The translations under genes were made by a program, and so were the position numbers. Below the pieces are notes generated by a model. That model saw only the letters and a program-made list of their open reading frames with translations, did not search any database and was not told the DNA's origin. Below are positions 53,667 to 64,000 of a stretch of DNA of 64,000 bases, in pieces. The number at the start of each line of letters is the position of its first letter. Position 1 is the first letter of the stretch. Source of the DNA: Microvelia longipes (taxonomy: Eukaryota > Arthropoda > Insecta > Hemiptera > Veliidae); NCBI GenBank assembly GCA_018340805.1, contig JACMZG010001911.1, forward strand, positions 54,483,132-54,547,131, written 5' to 3'.

Positions 53667-53928
53667 GTCTCTCCCCTAACGAGGATACTTCTATTAATTG
53701 CTCACGTTCGCCCTTATTTTTTTTTAACTAAAAATGATTTATGATCTTTAAAGGCCAGCTTTATAATTATCACTTTGGAAAACTTTTCCTAAGCTAGTGT
53801 GGGACTTTGTGTGGAACGACAAACTAAAGCTGGTCGTTAACTTTATCGAAAGTATAAATTAACGTGTAGTTTTTAATTGACACTTTTTAGAGTAACTTCA
53901 TTTTATATAAACAAAATGAAGATGTTAG

Positions 53929-54169
53929 AAATTTATAAGGTGATTCAACTCGATGTAAACAAACCAAACGCATTCGGAGGTTATAACCTGACGTTTTTAT
54001 GAACGTTTTTTATACCTGAATTTTTATGGTTAACGAGTGACGTCATTGCAGGAATCGGTATAGGCGGTCAACATTGGAAATTTACTATTTATTCCTGCAA
54101 TGACGTCAATTCTGGACTATAACCTAACTAATTCATAAAAACCCTCCAATTGAATCACCTTATAAATTT
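53929..54169. mobile_element. MITE, TATAAGGTGATTCAA inverted termini
   Basis: AAATTTATAAGGTGATTCAA at the left is inverted at the right end (TTGAATCACCTTATAAATTT). Inner blocks GGAGGTTATAACCTGA and GGACTATAACCTAA, and GACGTCATTGCAGGAAT and ATTCCTGCAATGACGTC, are also inverted. About 240 bp, non-coding. Confidence 0.8.
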
Positions 54170-54267
54170 TATCAGCTTGGCCTGCATTATCTTTTGAAGT
54201 TTGTAATGTCAAAACTCTTTTTACTTGGCGTATTAGGTTTATTAGCGTACTCTGCGTACTATACTAT

Positions 54268-54420
54268 ACTATAGTACGACACACGGCTAAAATCAATTGA
54301 CAGCGTGGGAAAATAGTATTCAGGAACCAATAAGGTTGGCCTGATTAGAAACTGAGGGCGTGGTTTAACATCCAGGACTAACCTCATTGGGTCCCTCGCA
54401 TTATTTTACCACGTACATGG
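54268..54420. mobile_element. MITE family E, right-truncated copy
   Basis: Starts ATAGTACGACACACGGCTAA, AATCAATTGACAGCGTGGG and continues through CAATAAGGTTGGCC and GGACTAACCTCATTGGG to ATTTTACCACGTACATGG, where (AT)n begins. The right terminus is missing. Confidence 0.75.
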
Positions 54421-54425
54421 ATATT

Positions 54426-54429
54426 ATAC

Positions 54430-54498
<69 letters not shown>

Positions 54499-54515
54499 AT
54501 TATATATATATATAC
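54426..54515. repeat. (AT)n microsatellite
   Basis: AT dinucleotides with TTATATAATT interruption. Confidence 0.9.
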
Positions 54516-54519
54516 TTAG

Positions 54520-55635
54520 TACGAGATTTTTGTTCCTAGACGTTTCTATGAGACATGAGGCTGAAGGCCTCTTGTTTATGAAGTAAATGAAAATGAATAA
54601 TCATCGTCAAAATAAACATTATTATTATACCTTATAATAGTCGTTATTGATATTAAGTACTTAAATATAATTAGGTTATTCTAAATACGAATTAACCTCC
54701 CTAACAAAGCTAATTATCTTAATACTTAATCAATGGTAGCAGTAATTACACTTTTATGTGCTATGGCGTTTCCTTATCTCTATGATTCGCGACTCAAAAA
54801 TTAGATGGTAACTTCCCAGCGACCCAATTCTTAAGGCTTTATACGCGCAAGATTTGCGAGCTTAGTATTTTGTTAGATTTTGAATGAAAACTAAATTAAT
54901 GAAATATGGGTAGGCACTTACAGAGAGTAAGTCTGTATTACTAGAATAATAAATTATTATTCGCTGATAACATTTTATATAATTATCCACAGTTGCTTAT
55001 TTTGTTGGAGGACGTGACAAATTTTAAATTTGCAAACGCAGCGACCCATAAATTTTTGTAGTATTAAGTATTTTTGTTGTTTTTTCTCTTATTTTGGGAT
55101 TTCTTGGGCTTAGTTTGGAGTTGGGTCCAGGACAGTCTGACGCCAGACCAGAATTTTAGTATTACCTTATATTGCCGACAGGCAATGCCCCCTTTGCCAT
55201 TACCCTAAATTCTTCTTATTAACTATTTAAATATGTATAGGTCACAGAAATAAACCTATAGAGACTAATAGAGCCGTCTGCATCTAATTAAGAGGGGATA
55301 GAACTGCCAAATACAAGCGTAATAACCAACTATACAAATTTAAACATGATTAAACTGGAAAATAATATTATTATAATATTTTGGTCTTGAACAATTTTTT
55401 TAAAAAGTTACATATTTTACATATAATGGTAGTTTTTGTAAGTTGGCATACTGTCACGGCATAAACCAATTTTCCAATGTATCTGTTAAAAAATGTGATT
55501 CGTTGATTTTTTTTATTTTATTTTACAACACCGTATTACATAGATACGTCAATCGATGAAATCTTAAATAATTATGATAATAAAATTTAAATTTGTATAA
55601 CCATACATATCTCGATAACTCAATTCTTTGAGGTT
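54520..55635. other. Spacer, no supported gene
   Basis: GCGACCCAATTCTTAAGG (54819) and GCAGCGACCCATAAATTTTT (55039) suggest an old internal duplication. Otherwise nothing is supported. Confidence 0.4.
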
Positions 55636-55639
55636 TTGT

Positions 55640-55815
55640 TATATCATGATAATTTTGCTGAGTCATTGTTGTGGGTTAATGACGTCATACTCATTTCATG
55701 AACAAAAGTGTTCATAAAATTATTAAGGTTGAGTTTTGTACCCAAATTCAATCATATCTAAAGCGTTCGAAAGTTATCGTGCGCTTTAGAAACGCCTAGA
55801 AAAAAATCTCGTAAA
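55640..55815 (+). repeat. Dispersed repeat with GGGTTAATGACGTCA
   Basis: Third copy of the repeat at 5040 and 43020: GAGTCATTGTTGTGGGTTAA, TGACGTCATAC, GAGTTTTGTACCCAAATTC, GCGTTCGAAAGTTATCGTG. Confidence 0.6.
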
Positions 55816-55849
55816 TAAATACATACAAATATACCAATATATACATATA

Positions 55850-55872
55850 TAATTATATATAATATATATATA

Positions 55873-55922
<50 letters not shown>

Positions 55923-55936
55923 TATATATAATTTAT

Positions 55937-55978
<42 letters not shown>

Positions 55979-55982
55979 ATAT
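55850..55982. repeat. (AT)n microsatellite flanking the palindrome
   Basis: Interrupted AT tract directly adjoining the left arm at 55983. Confidence 0.9.
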
Positions 55983-56224
55983 AATAACATTAAAGATAAA
56001 ATAATAACTTACAGAGGGTGAAAATATAGGTGTTGTGGATTTTAGAAAATTTTAGACATACGTCTTCGTCGGTCTATAGAGAAAGGAAGTTTCCGAGCTA
56101 CTGAAACTACTGAACTTCCTTTCTCTATAGACCGACGAAGACGTATGTCGAAAATTTTCTAAAATCCACAACACCTATATTTTCACCCTCTGTAAGTTTT
56201 ATTATTATCTTTAATGTTTTATTA
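55983..56224. mobile_element. Near-perfect inverted repeat with hammerhead-like layout (Penelope-like terminus)
   Basis: The left arm (AACATTAAAGATAAAATAAT, ACTTACAGAGGGTGAAAATA, GACATACGTCTTCGTCGGTC, AGAGAAAGGAAGTT) is inverted on the right with few differences. The centre is a 16-30 base spacer containing AGTTT/AAACT. The plus strand of the right arm contains CCGACGA (56132-56138), a GAC-GTAT-GTC stem-loop, GAAAATTTTC: the same core-stem-GAAA-palindrome-C layout as 41658-41690. The left arm has lost the GAAA (TAAA). Both sides are flanked by (AT)n. Confidence 0.65.
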
Positions 56225-56253
56225 AATACGATTAGTATTTTCTGTTTTCATTT

Positions 56254-56263
<10 letters not shown>

Positions 56264-56346
<83 letters not shown>
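56264..56346. repeat. (AT)n microsatellite
   Basis: AT tract on the right of the palindrome, preceded by GTGTGTGTC. Confidence 0.9.
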
Positions 56347-56347
<1 letters not shown>

Positions 56348-56349
56348 TT

Positions 56350-57114
56350 GGAACAGGGGTTCACCCTTGTGTCTTTCAGTAGTAAAAACCCTCCCATTCC
56401 TTTCACCCTTCATGAAGGCAACCTCATAAGCTCATTTTGTTTAAAAATTCACTACTGTCCTTTTGCCAACCAGTTTCTTTGCACAGTACTACAACTGTCT
56501 GCGATCCTAGGGTTTTAGTCTCCCTGCTCTAAAAGTTAGTATTCTGAGTCATATATTTTGACTTTAAGTAAAGAAAACGTAAGTTTCTCTTAGTAAAAAC
56601 TTTTATCATAGCTTTGATAGAAATAAGAATAATATTTCTCTTTAGGAATTTTGTTTTCTTGTTGATTTGAATTTCATTTACATAACAATAGGGTAGTTGA
56701 TTATTCCTATACTCATATCTTGAGCTTTATTTTATTATTCTGGTATTATTCTGAAAAGAAAAATAGTTTTACGCTTCAATAAAGATCAAGTTTTGAGTAC
56801 TACAAATATAAAAATTATGTTAAATCTAAAACTTCTTCTTTAGGTAAATCTAGTTTAGTTTGTAATTCAGGAGGAGTATGTATGCATTTGTGTGTGTGTG
56901 CGTATGTACATGTGTGTGGATGTGTGAGTATGTTCACATAAATAAAAACAAATAATCCAAAAAGTTAAAAAAAATTGAACTATATTTATAAATGAAATAA
57001 AAACTATTAAATAAATAAGTCGTAAATAATAATATGAGGATCAATCTATCCCAGTTAGATATGTATACATATGTATGTATGTGTATATGTATGTTATGTA
57101 TATATGTGTGAACG
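56350..57114. other. Spacer, no supported gene
   Basis: A (GT)-rich patch lies at 56890-56935. The frame at 56258-56518 is mostly (AT)n translation. Confidence 0.4.
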
Positions 57115-57262
57115 AATGTCACACATACGAATGTCGAATGATGGAACAGTTCCCAGATGTAGCATTGCATTTTGCTTGTTACATTTCCTTGGTGTCTCTC
57201 GCACAATTATATTGTGTCAACTATTCATGTTTTGCAAAACTCGGTGGTATCAAAATGATATG
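57115..57262 (+). repeat. Isolated P block of the P/Q/R element
   Basis: CGAATGTCGAATGATGGAAC, AGTTCCCAGATGTAGCATTG and TTTTGCAAAACTCGG are almost identical to 36433-36564. There is no Q or R and no inverted arm, so P can be found alone. Confidence 0.8.
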
Positions 57263-57329
57263 CTGCTGAAAATCAGAAATATGTTATTCAAAGATTAGCT
57301 TATTAAAATTAGTTTTTATTTTTAAGATC

Positions 57330-57695
57330 ACTTTGTACTGATTCTGAGCAAATATTGTTGATTTGTATTGCATCTGTCAATTTGGTACAGATTCTGAGCA
57401 AATATTGTTGATTTATATAGCATCTGTCAATTTGGTATGGATTCTGAGCAATATTGTTTGTATAGAATCTGTCAATTTGGTAAGATTCTGAGCAAATATT
57501 GTTGATCTTATATAGCATCTGTCATTTGGTATGATTCTGAGCAATATTGTTGATTTGTATAGAATCTGTCAATTTGGTACTGATTCTGAGCAAATATTGT
57601 TGATTTGTATAGCATCTGTCAATTTGGTATGGATTCTGAGCAAATACTGTTGATTTGTATAACATCTGTCACTTTGGTATGGATTCTGAGCAAAT
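57330..57695. repeat. Minisatellite, about 50-bp unit, about 8 units
   Basis: The unit contains GATTCTGAGCAAATATTGTT, GATTTGTATAGCATCTGTCA and ATTTGGTATG. Unit length is 40-50 bases. The array has its own minus-strand frame but repeats are not translated consistently. Confidence 0.9.
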
Positions 57696-57779
57696 GTTTC
57701 AAGTGAACTTGATACTTAATAAGTGGCACTTATTAAAGTCAAAGTGCTATCTTAAGGTGACCAAAATTTATGTGAGAAA

Positions 57780-58020
57780 TAATGTTGTGTATGCTTATAT
57801 GTAATAATGATAATCTTAAGAATAATTATACTAATCTTGTGTATGATAATAATTATAATCCTGTAAATAAAGTATAATTATAATAATCTTGTGTACTTCA
57901 ATGATAATCTTGTGTATACTAACCTTATGTATGTTAATGATAATCTTGTGTATAATTATACTAATCTTGTATACCTATAAAGTATAATTATAATAATCTT
58001 GTGTAACTGAAAGAATATTC
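57780..58020. repeat. Loose ATAATCTTGTGTA repeats
   Basis: TAATCTTGTGTAT and TATAATTATAATAATCTTGT recur irregularly about eight times. The block ends near a box B-like minus-strand sequence GATGCGAACCCCAGAT at 58024. Confidence 0.6.
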
Positions 58021-58029
58021 TAGGATGCG

Positions 58030-59900
58030 AACCCCAGATCGGCTGACCCAGTAACTTCAAATTTCACTGTAAATACTAACTACGGAGGCGGCGACTTCGA
58101 CTACTAAGGCGGTGTATTTTATATGGTTTTAAAAAAATGAAATCTACAACATTTTCTAAGTAAAATTTAGGGGTTTTGAGCGTCGATGCCTTATTAGAGT
58201 AAAGGCATTGTGCGGAAGTAATTTTGTCTTTGTCGTCTAATTAATTAGACTTCTCTTTTGAAAGAAGTTAAGAAAATTCTGATTATAAGGTCCCTAGTGG
58301 TATCATTAGCACGAAGTAAAATGTTAACAAGTTTCACTAGAAAGCATTCTCGAACTTTTTGTAAAGCTGCGAGCTCTTTGTAAAGATATCTTTTTAACTC
58401 TGATAATTCTGAGTCTTCGTTGCCTTGTCTTTAAATATAATAAGAAACCTCTTTAAAATCCGGTAATAATTGACGGTTTAAACTTAACCATAAGAACTAT
58501 TTTAAGAATTTAGTTTTAACTTTGAGCAGTTAGCTCGTAGTAAATTTTTAAGGGGGACACGACATAAAAATTAAAAACAAAATAGAAATAAAAATAAATA
58601 TAATAATAATAATTAAATTACGCTAACATTTGGAGTTAAAATCTTGTTTGCACCTCAAGAGTGACTTGATATTTTACCTGTCGCAAAAATAACCTCCCTT
58701 GGCTTTTCCGTTTAGTGCATAAAACCACGGCTTCGCCTCGGGAGTTAAATGCTGTTGTTTCCCTCTGCTTTCGACTTAAAAACCAACTTGCTGCTTAAGG
58801 AAAATAATAACATTCTTTACTCTCTTGTTGCACAAATAACTATTTATTAGCTAATATTTTAGATGTTTTTATATCTTGAATTTGTTATTGAATAGATTAT
58901 AATAAATTTAAACTAATTTTAGTATTTAAATTAAAATTATTACTAATCAATTAAAATTAAAAAAAAAATATCCAAATAATTTTTGACTTTTCCTCATTTA
59001 TGATGTAGATTCAAAGGTTAAATATAATTTTGGCGTTATAAATCCGAAATTTCACCTGAATGATCAGTTTTAGATCACCACTTCATGAGTGGTTTACGAT
59101 GGTTGGTTAGCGAATTCAATAAATGAAGGAAAAGTTCTAAGGTACCCGAGATTTAATTCATTCTTATGATAGCATAATAAGAATAAATTAAAGAAGCGTT
59201 ATTATTATTATTATATTATTGTCATTTAAAATTATTATAAATTCCATAATTATTTTTGAAATTAAAGAAAATATAAAAATTATTTCAAACTAAGTATTTT
59301 AAAATAGAGACCTATCTAAATAATTATGAATTTCCTCTTTTTAAATTTGTCATAATTTCCTTCGAGCTGTGTCCTTAATTTAGAAAATGATTCTAAATCT
59401 GCCCCTTAAAAATAAAATAAAATCAAAATTAAATGAGGGAAAAATCAAATCAGATTTTTAATCTTAAGCCAAAGATTTAATTCCTTGGATTAGTGGTATA
59501 AAAGTATTTTAGATGAAAAAAATAACTTTATTTTTAATCCCTCGCTTTGGAATTAATGGAAAAAGATTGTTGGATACAAATATTTGCATTATATTTTAAA
59601 CAATTAAATAGAAATGTATTCCTTTAGTTACATTTGTATTTTTTTGCTTCCCTTTTTCGTAAAATGAGAGGGTAAAATATCAAAAAATGTACCACCCACT
59701 TTTTTTTATCAAATGTCCACGTTTCACCGCCTACAGATCCTTAATTAAAAAAATATGTGTATGTATGAGTGTATGGATGTGTACATTTCATAAAACACGC
59801 GACAGCTCAAACGTTTGATCCAATTTCAATTAAACTTGCCACAAAATTCAAGTCCTATAAGAAGAACTGACTCCAATGCTTGTATTAAAAGAGCTAAGTC
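58030..59900. other. AT-rich spacer with one dispersed repeat
   Basis: 58650-58780 contains CACGGCTTCGCCTCGGGAGT, the inverted counterpart of 28750-28805. A possible family C tail remnant lies at 59125-59155 (GAAGGAAAAGTTCTAAGGTA). No gene. Confidence 0.4.
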
Positions 59901-59908
59901 TAGCGTAA

Positions 59909-60213
59909 AAAGTCGTGAGACCATTGAATAAGCCAAGTCGTAGGTTCCCAATAATTCTTTTCAATATATGAGATCATTGCGGTTTCACTTTGTGATTTGG
60001 CCATTACACAGCACACACAAAAATGCATAATAAGATTACTAAATAGGCTGAATATATTATTAGTGTATGTCTACACTCTATACAAGATGCTTAGTACCAC
60101 TCTAATTTAAGCTGCGTTATGGCCAAATTACAAATACCTCATATATTTACAAGCATTATTGGGAACTTACAACTTGGCTTAATCAATGATCTCACAACTT
60201 TTTACGTTAAACC
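59909..60213. mobile_element. Foldback element, about 100-bp arms
   Basis: GCGTAAAAAGTCGTGAGACC, ATTGAATAAGCCAAGTCGTA and GGTTCCCAATAATTC on the left are inverted on the right as GAATT-free GCATTATTGGGAACTTACAA, CTTGGCTTAATCAATGATCT and CACAACTTTTTACG. Inner blocks GATTTGGCCATTACACAGC and GCTGCGTTATGGCCAAATTA extend the fold. Non-coding. Confidence 0.75.
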
Positions 60214-60219
60214 TGTGTT

Positions 60220-61835
60220 TTTGGTGGGATTTCATTCCTTTTTGTAAGCTTGAACATTATTCCTTACAAAAATACGCCAAGAAATATTATTTAATTATTA
60301 ATTTGTTACAGCATATTACACCACTTATTTATTACTAAACAGTTTCGTTTTCTTTAATTAATCAATAGATAAATTGCGTAAAAATATTTTATTTTCTGTC
60401 AAAAACTCTCGATATTCTTAGTTTTGTTGTGCTCTACTAGGTAGCTCTAGTTGTCAAATTTTTCTTTATACGTAAAATTGAGGTTAGCAGGTAGAAGGAA
60501 CTGAGAATGTTAGATTTCTACAATTTTTCATTGATTTTCCCATCAAAATTTATCTATATATCAAATTTCAAGTATCTTCGACTGCTGGAAATGCCTTAGA
60601 ATTTTGCTGAGTGAGTGAATGTAAAAACTGCCTAACTTTGAGCCATTATATTTCACACATTAAATAACGCATGTGAATGGTTAAAGGTATGAAATTCGGT
60701 AGAATGGGTTAGCTCAACAATATTTGTAGTTAATATTAAAATTTTGTTTTTAATGTCCTCAATAAAAAGATACGAGGGGTGAAAATAGCCTCGCGATGCT
60801 TCCTGTAAAGGGTGGTAAACCAGTGAACCCTAGACTTGGCGGGGGTACTACTGTGCCCCCAAATATTGGGGTTATTCCTACAAGGCGTATCAAAATGACG
60901 TAACTTAAAATTAAAAAGAAAATAAGAAAAATATCTCTTTGATGAAAAGTGTTGTAATGATGTTTTGAAGTTTGCTGAATAGAAAGAAACACCAGACACA
61001 TCAGTGGCTGTCATTATTTTAAAAAATATAGACATCTGAATTTTGACGGCGTTGAAAAAAATTTTAAAGTTGCATAGGCAACTTAACATAGTGTAAGATG
61101 TTAAGTTCTTTAATTCATCCACTACCTGTGGCTAGTATGATGTTTAGGCCATAGGATAAGATGTCCAGTAAGTTAATCTGGCTCTTTCAATAAAACTTAT
61201 CTCCTGAAACCTAATATTTTTACTGTAATAGTTATAGTTATCTATGTTGAATAAAATGTAAAAGGGAAAAACAATTGAAAATAGTTTTTATGGAATTTAT
61301 TGTATTGATTATCAAAGTATTATTAGTTTTAATCCACAGCAATCTACTTAATTCTTTGTTTTATTACTAACCTCAGTTAAAATAATATTTTATCTCTCTA
61401 ATCTTTCCACAGTAAAAATAGAAACACATTTATTTAGTTTTAAAAATACGTTATGTCTGCTTACCATCAAATTGTAATGGAACAACGAGTTTAGCTTACT
61501 AACAAAGTTACTTTTAAAAAACTAATTTACACCTGCATATCTAGTGTGCAATGACAGGGTTTTTAACATAAAAAGAATTCTTATGATAGAGCAAATCTGA
61601 TTTTGATTATGATGCCTTTGCTGAAGTGGGTGAAACACAACTCGGTTCTTTTAGTGCCAAAAATCTGTCAGTCTTGGCACCTTGTTTTTCATCTTTTCTG
61701 TCGTAACATTGCCAATGTATAAATAGATATTAAATATTATGAATGAAAACGTAAACAGTTATGTAGGAAAGCTATGTCAACAATTTTCTTTTTGATTAGA
61801 TTATGTTTTGTAAGTTTAAAATTTAATATAATTAA
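60220..61835. other. AT-rich spacer
   Basis: No supported gene. The minus-strand frame at 60736-61122 has no motif that I recognise. A short hairpin AGTGCCAAAAATC/GTCTTGGCAC lies at 61651-61680. Confidence 0.4.
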
Positions 61836-61837
61836 GT

Positions 61838-62290
61838 ATTTATTTATTTATTTATTTATTACATACTTGAGGTTACTCTATTACAAAGTTTCTCAATTGT
61901 CAAAATTTTACAATTAAAAGGCAAATAGATTATAAATTATTCAATAGACTGCATAAACATAGGCAGCATAACTTAAATAACAAACTTGATTAAAAAAACA
62001 GAAAGCATAACATAACACGAGAAACACTAAACATTTAAGGTGAATACTAAGTTATCAGCTTAAACTTCTTTAACATTATAGTAGGCTTTCTCGAGTAACA
62101 ATGTTTTAATGCTTTTTTTGAAATTTTTGGGTGGAAGTTCAACTATTTAAGCTGGTAATTGATTAAAGCACCTTATTCCATTAAAATTTGGGGACTGATG
62201 TGATTTGTTGAGCCTACAAGTGGGAATATTGATGTTAGCAATATATCTAGTGCCATAATTGTGGTTAATAAGTATAATTCCGTACTATTG
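61838..62290 (-). pseudogene. LINE ORF2 C-terminal fragment with (AAAT)n tail
   Basis: On the minus strand: LINHNYGTRYIANINIP, CRLNKSHQSPNFNGIRCFNQ, LPA, stop, IVELPPKNFKKSIKTLL and LEKAYYNVKEV, ending at the TAA at 62060-62062. H-Y-TR, SP-F-GI--FN-LP and FKK-IK--LL--AYY-V-E are the C-terminal signature of Jockey/CR1-like LINEs. One nonsense codon breaks the frame after LPA. An (AAAT)n tail at 61838-61861 marks the 3' end. Confidence 0.8.
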
Positions 62291-62444
62291 TTATGGAATC
62301 GGATATAATTCTAATTAGAAAATTACGCTGTTGAGGTTTCTCAGATGCTGGAAATGAAGAGAGAAAGGAATAGATTCAGTTTGGTTTCCTAATTCTAAAA
62401 GTATATACATATCGATAGTTATGTATGATAGGAAATCCTATGTA

Positions 62445-62510
62445 GAGAGATGAGGGTAGCGAATCGATGTGATGAGGAAAAGTTCCGAAGTACCCGTACC
62501 CAATTTATAG
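62445..62510 (+). repeat. Family C tail fragment
   Basis: GAGATGAGGGTAGCGAATCG, ATGTGATGAGGAAAAGTTCC and GAAGTACCCGTACCCAATTT match the end of family C copies. Confidence 0.8.
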
Positions 62511-62652
62511 ATTTAATCTATATATTCAGTAAATTATGGCTTTACAAGTTTACGGTGTACTTATTCTACTTAATTGTTTTATGTCTTAATTGTAATTTTT
62601 TTCTTTGTACTTTTTTTCCTGTATTTTTTTCTCGTGTACTTCTTTCCGGATA

Positions 62653-63405
62653 CCGCTGCGCTGAAGTTAATACCGCAGCATATTACCGTTACCGTGTTTT
62701 ATGGCCTGCTGTAAATAATTACCGTTACCGTGTATGGCCTTTGTAGTTACGTTACCGTGTTTCATGGTGTTTAGTTAATTAACGTTACCGGGTTTCATGG
62801 CCTGTTGTAGTTAATTAACGTTACCGTGGTTTATGGCCTGTTGTAGTTAATTACCGTTACCGAGTTTCATGGCCTGTTGTAGTTAATTAACGTTACCGTG
62901 TTTTATGGCCTGTTGTAGTTAATTACCGTTACCGTGTTTCATGGCCTGTTGTAGTTAATTAACGTTACCGTGTTTTGAGGCCTGCTGAAGTTTTTTACCG
63001 TTACCGTGTTTTGTAGTCTGCTGTAATTACCTTTACCGTGTTTATGCCTGTTGTAGTTGTACCGTTACCGTGTTTCATGCCTTTGTAGTTAATTAACGTG
63101 TTTTAGGCCTTTGTAGTTATTACCGTTACCGTGTTTCATGCCTGTTGTAGTTAATTAACGTTACCGTGTTTTATGGCCTGTTTAGTTGATTACCGTTACC
63201 GTTTCATGGCCTGTTGTAGTAATTAACGTTACCGTGTTTTATGGCCTGTTGTAGTTGATTACCGTTACCGTGTTTCATGGCCTGTTGTAGTTAATTAACG
63301 TTACCGTGTTTTATGGCCTGTTGTAGTTGATTACCGTTACCGTGTTTCATGGCCTGTTGTAGTTAATTAACGTTACCGTGTTTTATGGCCCTCTGTAGTT
63401 AATTA
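62653..63405 (+). repeat. Minisatellite, 36-bp unit with 72-bp higher-order alternation
   Basis: Two unit types alternate: GTTACCGTGTTTCATGGCCT ending AATTAAC, and GTTACCGTGTTTTATGGCCT ending GATTACC or AATTACC. About 20 units are present. The left edge (62653-62760) and the 63000-63120 region have degenerate, shortened units. The rest is very regular, showing a two-unit higher-order repeat. Confidence 0.9.
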
Positions 63406-63409
63406 TTGC

Positions 63410-63840
63410 CTTTTATTGACATTCACCCTATATACACATATAACTATAAAATAAAAATGTCTAAACTTCAAAAACAACATTTACGAGATAAAAACAAAAC
63501 GTCTTTTACTTCTTTGACATAAATAGTTTGACGAAGATAGATGTAAGGAACAGCTGTTTTGACTGATAATGTTATAAATACACTGAGTTACGCCTTACTC
63601 GTGCATCTTAGTTCTACTGTCTTTCAAGATAATAGTGTTTAAATAAGATTCTGTACCTGAGTACGGCAGACTTATATAATAGTAGTATTTAATATTGTTT
63701 ACATAAATACGCATATTACTCATCAGAAAATAAAAAAATAAACTGTATATTTCCTCTCCACTCATTACAGTTAACTAATAACAAATCCGGCTTTCAACCG
63801 TTACTGGTCATCATTTGAGCCGTGATTATTTAAAAGTGGA
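63410..63840. other. Spacer, no supported gene
   Basis: Nothing supported on either strand. Confidence 0.4.
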
Positions 63841-63844
63841 TTAG

Positions 63845-63920
63845 TAGTCTACCGACGAGTCTAATGATACATACTTGCCTAATAGCCATGTGTGTACCAT
63901 TAGACTCGATGGTAGACTAC
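63845..63920. repeat. Hairpin, about 22-bp arms
   Basis: GTAGTCTACCGACGAGTCTA, ATG at the left is inverted as CATTAGACTCGATGGTAGAC, TAC with one mismatch and a loop of about 30 bases. It may be a small foldback or a structured RNA. Confidence 0.75.
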
Positions 63921-63954
63921 GGTTTTACCGTTTCTTATTTATACCGCAGTTATA

Positions 63955-64000
63955 TAGGAAAAGTATTGTGTTGGAAAAAAATCCGAAACCGGAATGTCAA
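63955..64000 (+). repeat. Start of a family C copy, cut by the window edge
   Basis: GGAAAAGTATTGTGTTGG and AAATCCGAAACCGGAATGTC match the 5' end of family C (compare minus strand 51060-51110). Confidence 0.75.

Noticed and set aside
57071..57298. Frames through the P block (MMEQFPDVALHFACYISLV)
   Set aside because: The same sequence occurs in both orientations inside inverted repeats at 17 and 36 kb. It is a repeat, not a gene.
57330..57695. CRISPR-like array (regular repeats)
   Set aside because: There are no distinct spacers. Unit-to-unit identity runs through the whole unit, so this is a minisatellite. The animal-type context also argues against it.
60736..61122. 128-codon minus-strand frame
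   Set aside because: Coherent in length but with no motif, and it overlaps a G-run patch (GGCGGGGGTACTACTGTGCC) shared in style with dispersed repeats. Evidence is insufficient.

Overview
This is an AT-rich, repeat-dominated stretch of animal nuclear DNA, most likely from an arthropod and probably an insect. The evidence is the non-LTR retrotransposon remnants, tRNA- and 5S-related short repeats, many inverted-repeat DNA elements, long (AT)n tracts and minisatellites. No operon, bacterial promoter or complete host gene is visible. Nearly all protein-like sequence is broken transposon coding. The species assignment is an inference.

Layout. 0-2 kb: remnants of a DNA-transposon-like gene (Mutator-like C-terminus) and a second broken frame. 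2-11 kb: a 50-60 bp minisatellite, tandem modules and inverted-repeat MITEs, (AT)n tracts, an ORF1-like remnant, and an hAT-like MITE (family A) with perfect 8-bp target duplications. 11-13.5 kb: one element with TCCCAG termini and a TA duplication, carrying about 15 copies of a 61-bp repeat. It abuts a LINE reverse transcriptase remnant at 13.5-15.3 kb. 17-22 kb: a P/Q/R inverted-repeat element, a 700-bp foldback, a tandem duplication carrying a 5S-like composite repeat (family C), and a LINE tail. 24-30 kb: family C copies, nested MITEs and a tRNA-derived SINE. 32-38.4 kb: a foldback, two family B DNA elements, an exon-like tract and the best-preserved P/Q/R element. 40-46 kb: a perfect 170-bp inverted repeat with hammerhead-ribozyme-like cores, more family A and C copies, and a LINE fragment. 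46-52.6 kb: SINE, MITE, an expanded family C copy and a LINE tail. 53-64 kb: more MITEs and foldbacks, a second near-perfect palindrome with the hammerhead-like layout, two minisatellites, a LINE C-terminus, and the start of another family C copy at the right edge.

How it fits together. The window is a palimpsest of non-autonomous elements inserted into one another. Family A and B MITEs would need a transposase supplied elsewhere. The SINE and family C would depend on Pol III transcription and LINE machinery; family C carries the 5S internal control region. The LINE fragments are 5'-truncated and broken. The three hammerhead-like loci resemble termini of Penelope-like elements or retrozymes. 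The most unusual items are the perfect palindrome with a ribozyme-like core on both strands (41397-41738), its sister at 55983-56224, and the 5S-containing composite repeat with its expandable 60-bp tail.
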